This document shows, piece by piece, positions 27,301 to 39,600 of a stretch of 64,000 nt of DNA (positions within the stretch are counted from its first letter, which is position 1; every line of letters begins with the position of its first letter). Source of the stretch: Trichobilharzia regenti (Eukaryota; Platyhelminthes; Trematoda; Strigeidida; Schistosomatidae); the NCBI GenBank assembly GCA_944472135.2, contig OX235262.1, positions 24,661,362 through 24,725,361 on the forward strand, written 5' to 3'. Position numbers and translations under genes: made by a program. The notes beneath the pieces were generated by a model. It searched no databases. It worked only from the letters and a program-made list of their open reading frames with translations, and was not told the origin of the DNA.

Positions 27301-30300
27301 CAGTGGGACCCGACCCAATTCAATGGCCAGCCAGCCCATGAATTCTAACTTCTACCAATTCGTGATTTAGCGTGACCACAACCATTGTTGTTGGTGGGAC
27401 ATCCATCCACACACATGACATCTAATTGGACCTCACTGGTCACGACTTCTCACTAGAACTCCAGGAAACTTCATCCTGTAGTAAGTCACTAGCAAGCATC
27501 AGATTAATTTCCAATAGTTTTGGTTTGTAAGGGTTAGTTTTGTTTTTTACGAGTTGATCACGGATTGATATCAGTTAGAGAAGCACTGAAAACCAGGGAG
27601 TACTGGACAGCTGCTGTTTCATCCTAGTTTGGGAATCATCGGCAGTACGCACCCACCACAGCGGGTTCGAACCCAGGACTTTCCAGTTACAAGGCAAGCT
27701 CGTATACCATTCAGAAGTTAGAATTTATGAGCCATTGAGTCGAGTCCCAGTGGCTGATGAATGGTATACGAGCTTGCCTTGTAACCGGAAGGTCCTGGAT
27801 TCGAACCCCAGTGGGTGCATACTGTCGATGATTCTCAAACTAGTTTGAAACATTTGGCTGTCTAGTACTCCCTGGTTTTCAAGGCTTCTCTAACTGATAT
27901 CAATTCGTGATCAATTCGTAAAAACAAAACTAACCCTTACAAACCAAACTATAGTAAACAAATAGTAATGAAAAATAAAAGAAACTTTAAAAAACCTCTA
28001 ATCACTATCTACCATAATGAAAAAATTGGCTACTCTTTTGATTAATGCAAAGTCACAAATGAGATTGCCGTCAGGGTAATAAACCGTTGCTTCAGTTATT
28101 TGCACTATAATGTGTCTCTGACTTACATAGAGGTATCAGATATGTTCAATGTATTTTCCTTGACTAAATATCTGCCTGTGAAACTATACCTGGTCGTCTA
28201 TTGTTAAACAAGCTTGTAGTAACACAAGCAGGGTGCTGAATGAATAAATGGTTACATTCTTACTTTTCTGATAGGAAGTAGTATAACAACAGAAAACAAG
28301 GGCCAGGCAACAGATCGTTTATTTACGAATTTTACACACATATTTATAGATTTTCATGTACATTATTATAGATTAATGTTAGCAGAAAAACACAGTTTTC
28401 TGATTGGCTGTTTCTCACCGAAAGTTAACCTAGCATCTCTTTGTGGCTGTTTCTTGAATGTCAGATCAACTATATGTTAACTGTATCCGCCTACGCAAAG
28501 TCTGCTCTGGTTGATTGTTAAATCAATCTTTGTTCTTATTTTTCTCACGACCAGTATTTGGGACATACACAATGACGTAAATTACTGTCCATCAATTTTG
28601 TCTAAAAGCTAGCTCTTTTGATGTGGTTTTGTTCTCTGAGCTGGATGGTTAGTTTGCGAAGCTTTCATCGCCCTACTGGGTGACATCTTCAGCGCATACT
28701 TCAATTTGAAGTGAGCTTTTAGGTTTCTCCACGAGTTTATTAATCATTCCTCCTGGTGACCTTGGACGTGATTGGTTGTTTATGTGTGTTTTCACACCTT
28801 CTAGGTTACTTGTATTGGAACCGGTTGTTTCTTTGACTTGAATTTTGACCCTTTGTCTGTGAAGTTTCTTTCTTATTGGTTGATAAATTTTGTCTATCTC
28901 GATGTGTCTATTGATTGATGATTCACTGGAATGCCAAGCTTCTAAAAATTCTCTAGCATTCTTGTTATTTCCTTTGTCTAATATTTGAACGTTGTCGCAG
29001 TCGAATTGATGTCCGTGGTTGTCTGTGTGTAGTGATATGAGGGAGTGGATATCATGTCTTTTGATGGCTAGCTTATGATCGTGGATACGAAGACGAAGGG
29101 GACGTCCACTTTGGCCAATGTAGTGTTTTTCACAGTTGTTACAGTTTATTTTGTAGATGATGTTGGTTTTGTCTTCTTTCGCTGTTGAGTCTTTTGGTTG
29201 ACATAGAATTGAGTGCAGCGACTTTGTTGGTTTGTGTACGACGTCAATTCCTAAAGGTTTGAAGAGTCTTGTAGTGATTTCTGAGATATCCTTTATATAT
29301 GGTAAGGCGATTTTCTTTGTGTTTTCCTTGGTGGCTTTTGTTTTGGTAGGTTGGCTTGGGGGTATATGTCTCTTGATAAAATTCCGTGGATATCCATTCT
29401 TTTGGAAGACGTCCATGAGATACTTTTCTTCAATTTTTCTTAAGGTGGGAGTGCTGCAGTGAGTCCTTGCTCTCTTGAATAGTGTTTGTATGCAGTTCCT
29501 TTTGTGTGCTATTGGGTTGTTGCTGTTGTAATTCAGTATTTGGTCTACCAAAGATCAAACCCAAGATTTGGATACGCTACGTCGACGACACATTTGTAAT
29601 AATCAAAAGAAACGAATTAGACAAAACTCACAACTTAATAAACAACGTCTTCAACGACATCAAATTCACAAGAGAAGAGGAATCCGAGAACAAAATACCA
29701 TTTTTGGACGTCTTAGTCAGGCGAACAACTACAGGAGAATTAGAAACTCAAGTTTATAGGAAATCAACTCACACAGACCAAATACTGAATTACAACAGCA
29801 ACAACCCAATAGCACACAAAAGGAACTGCATACAAACACTATTCAAGAGAGCAAGGACTCACTGCAGCACTCCCACCTTAAGAAAAATTGAAGAAAAGTA
29901 TCTCATGGACGTCTTCCAAAAGAATGGATATCCACGGAATTTTATCAAGAGACATATACCCCCAAGCCAACCTACCAAAACAAAAGCCACCAAGGAAAAC
30001 ACAAAGAAAATCGCCTTACCATATATAAAGGATATCTCAGAAATCACTACAAGACTCTTCAAACCTTTAGGAATTGACGTCGTACACAAACCAACAAAGT
30101 CGCTGCACTCAATTCTATGTCAACCAAAAGACTCAACAGCGAAAGAAGACAAAACCAACATCATCTACAAAATAAACTGTAACAACTGTGAAAAACACTA
30201 CATCGGCCAAAGTGGACGTCCCCTTCGTCTTCGTATCCACGATCATAAGCTAGCCATCAAAAGACATGATATCCACTCCCTCATATCACTACACACAGAC

Positions 30301-31807
30301 AACCACGGACATCAATTCGACTGCGACAACGTTCAAATATTAGACAAAGGAAATAACAAGAATGCTAGAGAATTTTTAGAAGCTTGGCATTCCAGTGAAT
30401 CATCAATCAATAGACACATCGAGATAGACAAAATTTATCAACCAATAAGAAAGAAACTTCACAGACAAAGGGTCAAAATTCAAGTCAAAGAAACAACCGG
30501 TTCCAATACAAGTAACCTAGAAGGTGTGAAAACACACATAAACAACCAATCACGTCCAAGGTCACCAGGAGGAATGATTAATAAACTCGTGGAGAAACCT
30601 AAAAGCTCACTTCAAATTGAAGTATGCGCTGAAGATGTCACCCAGTAGGGCGATGAAAGCTTCGCAAACTAACCATCCAGCTCAGAGAACAAAACCACAT
30701 CAAAATTATCCACCTGAGCTACAAATCTTCTCTATCATATCTAAAAGCTAGCTCTCTCCACACTGTGGCTGGTTTTCCTCAAGGTGTTTTCTTTCCTTTT
30801 ACATGATTAGCCCCATTTTGATGAAACCAATTTTGTTACGTTTGTACCGATGATCTGCCAGTTACTTATCAATTATATTATTCTCAAATAAATAACTTCC
30901 TATCAGAAAGTAGTTTTCAGCTAAATCCCTTCAGATGTCAGGTTTGTTAATTCCACTTTCAGACGAAAACATGATTTACATAAACTGGTTTGTTCTCATG
31001 ATTCTTGTATCATAGATGGCACTGAAATTGAAACTAAATCGAATGTTGTGTTTTTACTGCTTTTTCTTGGTCTTCCCATATCATGCTTATTTCTAGAAAG
31101 ATATTGTAGTTGATGTTCTACGTAAAGAAGTTAAGACAGTCTGGTATCACTCAGTTTCCTTTCTAAAGCTATGTTAGTTTGTGTGTTGTACTTATTCTTC
31201 TTTATTGCTCCTGGGCTTCTTGAGAAGGACTCTGTTACACTGGTGAAGGGAACTAAAAGCTGTCAGTAGGGCGAGTGGCGTGTCACTAAAACCAACTCGT
31301 TAATACTATTACAGATAGAGAATATTACCTTGTCGGACCCCTATCATCGTCTTTATACAAAACTCTCTCCTAGCATTTCATCCAGTAGAACTGGAAGAAA
31401 CTGTAGAACACCGTGTGCTCGGATGACTAAGAACGAAAACTCTACAATACGTTATTTTTCAGGCACACATCTTATGTGATGAATAAAGTGCATCTAAGGC
31501 ATGAAACTACCAACTTACTAAGAAACACTTAGCAAACGGTACTTTTTATTCTTTCTCTCATCAATAGTTTTTTTGTTCCTTAATGTTCCCAGTGAAAAAT
31601 AGGGTTTCAAACTTCACCTTTGAAGTTTCGGAAGCAGTGGTGTTTATTTTTACGGGATAAGGTTGTTAGCCTCATGGCTAACCTTTCCTCTTTGCCAGTC
31701 TTATTACTGCCTTAGCGAGGTAGAGGAATGCGTCTGTAGCCATGAATCGAACCCCGAACCTCGTGAGGCGTGGTTGGTTAGCAATCTACCGCTGTGCCAC
31801 CGACGCT

Positions 31808-31867
<60 letters not shown>

Positions 31868-32548
31868 ATATTTCCACTTAAATTTCAATTTTATATGCAT
31901 GTTCTTATTCAACAATATTACCAGTGTAAACACCCTGCTTAATTGTAACCCTTGTATTATGTAATCAGAAAATTAGATGCAATATTTTATACATGCTGAA
32001 AATTCCACATCTGTATCAAAATTATCGTTTGGAAGAAAGCTGTTATGTTGCTGCTGCTGAGTGGTTAATAGTAGTTTTCCCCGTCGCCAAATTGTTATGT
32101 ACTCGTCGCCAAATTATTATTATGTACTGGTCGGGAATTTAATAGTCCTGACGCAAGAAGGCGGAAATCAGAAGACCACTAGGTTTGCGATGATACTTCT
32201 ATTTTCCAAACACAAGGAGAAGCAATAAGTGGTATCACACCAAAAAAGTAGTCACAAGATTGTGAGAACGAAATATATATTTGACCGTCCAGACAAGGAT
32301 GTGAACAAATCAATAGACAGTCTTAACATGAATGGCTAATTATAATGGAGTGTCGATCCAATTATACATAGCAAAATATAGCAGACATGTCAACAACCAC
32401 CATATATGGATATATGTCACCAAGCGACGGACTGTCAACACTCATATTACATTATATATAATATAAGGAGAATATACATTGTTAAAGGAGACAGGTTCAT
32501 CAAAATGAAATGGTCACAGACTAAGCGAGAAAACAGAAAGAGAGATCA

Positions 32549-32596
<48 letters not shown>

Positions 32597-33573
32597 ATAC
32601 ATATCAAAAGCTATTATTATAATAACGCCGCTTGAAAAAGCCAATAAATATTAAAACAATTGAGAGTTGTTCCCTTTTCAAGCTCTAGATCCTTTAAAAG
32701 TTCATACCTATAATTGGACTAGAGATACACGGATCAGAACAGTCAATTTAAAGAGTATTTTAATTTAATCAATTGGCTTTTACAACTGAATTACTTATGA
32801 TCTACAATTTCTTTTAATTTACCCAACACTGTGATAACCATTTTCCTCTATCTCAATTTACACAAGACAGACTGATTCGCTGACTGGTTTCAGCATAGAA
32901 CTTCGAACAGATGTGCAGCAGTTCGACTTGCCACACTCTCTCCATGTAGCTCACATAGCAGGAGAAGAGATTGAAAAAAGACACAGTAAGCAGAAATACG
33001 TGGCAAAAAGAACTATATGATGAAAGAAAAATATAATTTTATTGGATATTATAAATCACAAAGAGTGGATGCATCTACGCCAGCCATTGAGAACGATTTT
33101 GAACCATATCACCAATTATCTCCAGCCTTCATTGCTTACTACCGTCCTGACGACGCCGACCAGGAAGTCTACATCTTCCTACGTGGCTGGTTTAAACTAA
33201 CTGTTGGGGATTTCATTGACTGATGAAGCCATGTTTTGGTTCGACCACCGCCTACTAGCTCTTTTTCTACCTGATCAGTCCTATGTCAGTCAGCTAACAT
33301 TGCCTGTCAGTCGAGGAAGGTGATGGCTAGGGGTGCATGTGTAACACATGTCCTAATCATCTCACTCAGTCGATGTAGCTTCACAGCCTTGTCTATTGAT
33401 TTCCCCTCTTAACCTAGCACTCGACGCCTAATCCTACTTATACTACTTAACGGGGGAGATAGAACGCAGCAAGTTACGCATACTATCAAACATTAAAAAG
33501 CGTACGAATTCATCAAAGTTCTGACACAAAAAGTTTTATTTTGAAGTTCACTTCCTTTAAAATAAACATTTTG

Positions 33574-33630
<57 letters not shown>

Positions 33631-36600
33631 CAAAGGGGACTTTATTTCGGTTATTCTTTTGACTTTAACGACTTAGAGATTGACTGGTTCCCAGCGTTTA
33701 TTTTAGTCAACTTGGAGTATGCGGCTGACGTTGTCCTCCAAGATGAAGACGCTGATAAAATGCAGTCTTCTGAACACCTTAGAAAAAGCAGCAACCTTTA
33801 GAGGTTTGGTATGAGATTCACTACTATCGAATGTGTATCGGTTGCAGAGTAAAATTTCATCAAAGGATAGAAAATGATCGAAATGGTTGGGGGATTTCAT
33901 CATGAGTCGACATCAGTCAGAGAATTACTGGAAAACCTGCAGGGAGTACTGGACAGCTGTTTCGTCTTAGTTTGGGACTCTCCAGTAGTACGCACCCACT
34001 GCTAGGGTTTGAACCCAGGGTCTTCTGGTTATAAGGCGATCTCGTAGATCATTAAACCATAGTCGATCTATATTATTTTTTTCAATTTTGAAAGTTATGT
34101 AATAAGTGCCTTGATGATATAATGTTCACCAGCAGCGATAATCTGTGCTCAAAACATCATCAAGTAAACAAATAACAATAATAGTGCATCACTGTGTACT
34201 TTTTATCAAGTAAAATTATTCTATAGTGAATTGATATTAAAATATATTTTACATTAGAAAATTAAAATTCAATAATTTGACACATATTTTAGATTTACAT
34301 TTAAATCTAATAGAATGAGAAACTGCTGACCAGTCACGCGTATAACACACAACACAGACGAATAAACTTATAGTGATAAAATGCAATGCAAATAGTCATA
34401 ATTTTCTATTAAGAAAATATGCAGAAGAATTAGACAGATCAATGCAAGACGTTTTAGGAACCAATTCACTAGGGCTGATAAAACACACATACACACAGAA
34501 ACAAACATACAAGTAAACTATTCTTTTTTTTTTTAACAATTTCGCTTTTATTCCAGAAACAGTACTTCAAAGGATTTCATCATTTTACTGTGTATCCTTA
34601 AAATTAAAGCTTACGCTAACCTAGTCTTATGTAATATTTACTCCTTTAGGTTTCGAGTGCGACATAGGACATTCGAAGCACGTTTGCATTTCACTCTGTT
34701 CTATGCAGTCATCTTTAGCTGACTACACAATTGCCCAGAAGATTTCACACGCTCAATTCATCGTTTCCTGTTTGGGTTCCATTAGAGCTCCAGGCCTGGC
34801 ATGTGATATCACTCAATGACCTCAGTGCGTATCTAATCCATCTCCTTTTTCTTCGTCGGTGCACAGCGGTTAGGACTCTCGCCGACCGTGCACATAGTCC
34901 GGGGTTCGACCCCCTGACGATGCACACCTGATATCTATGATCGGCTTGCAAAATTTGGACTACCGATGTCCGTGCTGAAAATACCACACTATTACCAAAA
35001 ATACGGTGTGAAATCAAGCTGTAACCAAAATAAAAAATTTTTTAAAAATGTTTGTTGGCCTTGTGGTGAGGGCTGGCTGCTAGCCAGATTGGTAGACACT
35101 AATTTACGTCAGTGTTTACGTCCCCAATATTGGTCGTGAGAAAAATATGAACAAAGACTGATTCAACAACCAATCACAGGAGACTTTGTGTAGGCGGATA
35201 CAATTAGCAGATAGATGATCTGACATTGAAGAAACAGCCATAAAGCGATGAAAGGATTAACTTTCTGTGAGAAACAACCAATCAGAAGACGGTGTTTGTT
35301 TGCTTAAATAATACATAATGATGTACATGAAAATATATAAATATGTGTTGATTTCCTTAATAAAGGATCTGTTTCTTGGCCCTTGTCTTCTGTTGTTACA
35401 GGCCGACTAGGTTCTTGATTGGTTCATTCTCAGATTTCCTTGTTGCTAATCCCTTCTGGACATCTGATCTTACCAGACTTATTACAGTATTTTTGACAAA
35501 AGGAAAAAATATACCAAACAAACTTGGATTTTACTCAGTACGTTAGAAGACTGACTACTCTTTTTCAGCGTCTTTGCGTAAATCAGTTATATTACCTGAG
35601 TGAGCTAAATTAGCATGTGGTGAGAGCTGTCTGCAAGACAAAATTGTAGACAACAATTGACGTCAATGTTTACGTCCCAAATATTGGTCATGAGAAAAAG
35701 AAAAAGAACAAAGCCTAACCTTGAGGAACTCAACAACCAATCAAAGCAGACATAGCGTGGGTGGATACGAATCACAGATACATCAAGGGACTGTCTAAGA
35801 AACGGCAACGAAGAGAATCACAGAATAACCTTCAGCAGGAAAACAACAACCAATCAGAAGACGTTGGTTCTCTGCTAACAATGTACAAAAAAATCTATAA
35901 ATATCTGTTGATTTTCTCAATAAACAGTCTGTTGCCTGACTCTTGTCTTCTGTTGTTACAAGTATGGCTACTCTCTCCATATAGTCAGTTTTTTCTCGAC
36001 AAGTATGACAGGCAATCAAAGTCACTTCTATCAGTAAAGCTATGATTAAATTGAAGAAAAAACCCAGATATTTTTGAAGAACAATAATCATTTCGGTTAC
36101 CATAAATAACAACTTATAAAAAGCTTTAGCATAACTCGATAATTTCAAACATATTTTAACATAATTCCTCTAAACTGCATAGCTTGCTTAACATCTAGGC
36201 ATTTTATCATACAAGTATATAAAATGCTTATGTTAAAAAAAGAACAACAAAAATAACACCATTTTCCTCTTAATATATAGAAATATGATATCAAATAAAG
36301 TATTTACCATATCAGCAAATAAAACAGCTGAAACCGAGTCAGCAATTTGCTGAAATCGTGCATAGTCCAAATGACGAGAGTAAGCTGAAGTTCCAGCAAT
36401 AATTAATTTTGGACGAACAGCACGAGCTAACATCTCTAAACGATTATAATCTATCAATCCGGTATCAGGATCAACTTTGTACGGAATCGATTCAAAGTAC
36501 AACGAAGTAGCTGACACCTAGTAAGAAAAAAAATATTCAACACAATAATAATAAGCAATTACAAAATCTTAAAGAAAATCATAATCTGTAATAAAAATTC

Positions 36601-39600
36601 ACAAAATAATGTTTTATATTGTAGTCTGTGCTAAGAATAACAAAGACTCTTCTTGAAATAATAATAGAGAAGATTTCTACCCCAGATGAATGATTTCGAT
36701 GTGGTTGTATTCTCTGAGCTGGTTGATTTAATTGGAATGCTTCTACTGTCTTCCTAGACAATATCTTCAGTGCAAACCCTAATATGAAGACAACTTACTG
36801 GAATTCTCCATGAATTATATAATTAAGAATACAATCATATCATAAAACTTGGGCACTATGGAGTATAACTTCATTATGGATACTAATTTATTTTGATAAA
36901 GTCTCACAGTGTTATACACTAATATTAACTGAAGACCATGTTTTGAGCACAAACTGTTGTCACTCATAATCATATCTAGTCACTCACACAACTTTTTTTC
37001 CCTCATTTATATACTTGAGTACAAACTGATTAGACATTTGAATAAAATCAATATAAGACAAAGTATACGATTGGTGGATGGTGGCTAGCAGTGGAATCCA
37101 GGATAAGGCGCATTTCGTCCTAAATGGGACTCGTCAACTGGATGTACCTGCATTTCTCAGTGAGTGATGATGTTTCCACTGAGGCTCGAACCCAGTGCCC
37201 ATAGTTTCAAACGCCAAAGCGTTATCCACTAGACCACTTGGGCCACGAGAGCCACCTCTTGTGCAACGGGTCACATTAATTATTGAATTGAATTTTTGAT
37301 TTTCCCGTCGATTGATTCGACCGAAGTGCTCCGCCCCAAATAGAACGAAATGCGCATCCTGGATTCCACTGCTAGCCACCATCCACCAATCGTATACTAA
37401 TTAAATGCCCAGACATCGTCGAAGCATCTGCATAAGAAGCCGACATGTCAACCTGAGACCGAGCACTTCCGTCCAATCAATCGACGGGAAAATCAAAAAT
37501 TCAATTCAATAAGACAAAGTACATTCAGAAATAATAATATACGTAGTATTATTGATCAAATACAATCAAATGGGAAATAAGACGAGTGTTTTTTTATAGC
37601 CAAAATATGTAACTTGTTAGAATGTTATGATGTGTTTGAATTGAAATGGAATTTTAAGATTATTTATTATCCTCCTCTGATTTGACTGACTAGTGGTAAT
37701 AATATCTTCTATGCATATCTCTGGTATTTGCATTGAGTCATTTCTGTTGCATGTGTTGTGTTGGGTGTAGACTCGATGAACCAGGCAGGATCCAGTAATC
37801 AACCTCTCTCTCTGTCTCCACCTACCTATATTACTTTTTAGAATTTTAATCCTATGCCACCCTATTGTGTGGTTGTGTGTTAATACGTGAAGTGCAATTG
37901 TTGAGCTTTTTTCTAAATTACTCATTCTTCGCGGGGTCAATCATTCTACCCACTTAGTTAAATTCTTATGTTCTGATAATCTGAGTATCCCTCGATCTAT
38001 TAGTTTGACCTATGTAGTTGACCTCACAGTCATTGCAAGGTATTTTGTAAATTATACCGTAAGCCAACATGGACTGGACAGTTTATCAACTTCCAGAGCT
38101 TTGTTCCACTGACCCGAAAGAGAAACTTGGTACGTACATAGTGTTTAAGGACTAGAAAAATCTGCTCGGAAGACACGGTAGAGAAAGAATTAAATTTATT
38201 GCGTGAAACCCTACTATAAAATGGGTATTCACCAAGATTCATCGACAAAAACATGAAGGAGAAGCCTCCGGTGTCAAACATCACAACGGTTCCTAAGAAG
38301 ACTCTCTTCATGAACCTAGAATTCAAAGGTGATATCGCAGCGGAAATTCTCAGAAACCGCCTTTCTAAACGTCTGAAGAAGACATTCCCAACAGCCACTC
38401 TACATATAACATTTTCCTGCAGACAGTTAATCCAGTCTAACGTTAAGGACAAGATACCGCTTTCGGCCACTTCAATGTGTATTTATCAATTTACTTGCTC
38501 GTGTGGAACAAAGTATATCAGCCGTACGCAACGTCAAGTTCACAAACGTATCCTGGAACACTGCCCAGCTTGGTTAGCCAGAGGAGAAAAGAAGAATAAC
38601 AACAGCTCGATCCACGAACACCTTGTCATCTACAGACGTTGAGCCCCCCACATGAATGCTTCACAGTGGTACACAGACTCCCTCAATATCATACAAAGGG
38701 ACTTCAGATACAACATCTGTACATGGCTGGGGCATTAGCTATTCGAGACCTGAAACCGGACCTGCGCATACAAAAACGATACATACATTCTCTGACCCTA
38801 CCATGGCCAGAGTAAAGTTCTTACCACAATTTTGCTCCCTTCTTTTAATATGTAAGTCCACTATTATTATTATTGTCCTTAATACTTTTATTATTATTAC
38901 TATTCCCATCATCCACATTTTATTACCACTCTATTACTGTTTATTAATAACATTGCTTTTTCACACAGATTTTATACAAAACTACTTTATAGCCTTTCCA
39001 CTTGCTCCTGTCCATTCTACACTAGCTTACTGATTAGTCATTATCTCACTCTTGTTAAGACATGCCAACTTCTGTCTCCTTTCTAACTTACAATTAGTCA
39101 TCCCATCTTACACTTTGGATTATGTAGTACAATTTTCAAGGACAAAGTTTACCCGTATCTGATTGGTCTACAGATTTGTGTTAATTATAATTACGATTGT
39201 ACAGCTCATTAAAATGAATCGTCGAAAAGAAAATTTTCTTCGCTGTTTATGCCTTTTTCTTTTGTTTAATTGGGTCCACCGGGCCTACAGAGCTTAATCT
39301 TCTGTGTGAGTTTGTAGGTTTGAATGCCACCACTCTAATTCCTTCTTTATTGAGAATCCTACGTAGGGCTTGCACTGAACATATTGTCTAGGAAGGCAAT
39401 AGAAGCTTTCCAAATAAATCAACCAACTCAGAGAATACAACCAAGTAAAAAAAAAAGTGACTCTTCTTATAATGAAATGAGACATCAAATTTAACTCGAC
39501 TTTACTAAAAACGGATGTTAGTATAAGATATGCAAATTTGTTAATTTTTTTCTCTTTTTTCTCCGAAATGTTATTTTTAGCATTGCACAATAAAAAGTGA

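Larger units (their letters stand above)
28617..30739. mobile_element. Head-to-head pair of Penelope-like elements with exact 16-bp TSD
   Basis: TSD tctaaaagctagctct at 28601-28616 and 30740-30755. The minus copy (29547 to 28617) and plus copy (29548 to 30739) face outward. They share about 900 nt at very high identity: the plus copy alone adds 29548-29774, the end of the RT domain. Both encode the same GIY-YIG protein end. A single TSD around both means they arrived as one unit. Confidence 0.88.
28274..30763 (-). repeat. Solo LTR split by the PLE pair
   Basis: Minus-strand LTR, pieces 28274-28616 and 30740-30763, similar to the LTRs at 35062-35400 and 35616-35960. Its 5' end TGTGGAGAGAGCTAG lies at 30763 on the minus strand. 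The PLE composite interrupts it about 40 nt from that end. Confidence 0.65.
28040..32060 (+). mobile_element. CR1-like LINE, interrupted by LTR and S1 insertions
   Basis: Plus-strand pieces: 28190-28273 ([15 protein letters not shown]), 30764-31180 ([19 protein letters not shown], recalling the CR1 RT motif B) and 31180-31530, with the 3' end at 31955-32060. Other copies are at 12102 and 46556. Coding is broken throughout. Confidence 0.55.
34645..35480 (-). mobile_element. RTE-B LINE fragment split by S2 SINE and solo LTR
   Basis: 34645-34850 and 35401-35480 are parts of one minus-strand RTE-B 3' region (gggttccattagagctccag; gattggttcattctcagatt). The gap holds S2 (34855-35036) and an LTR (35062-35400). 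Confidence 0.6.

Noticed and set aside
3384..33628. CRISPR-like or satellite arrays at the TA/GT runs
   Set aside because: They are simple microsatellites with no unit structure, mostly at PLE or SINE edges.
33940..33990. Active hammerhead in the S3 copy
   Set aside because: Core reads CUGGAGA, A6 replaced by G, an invariant position.
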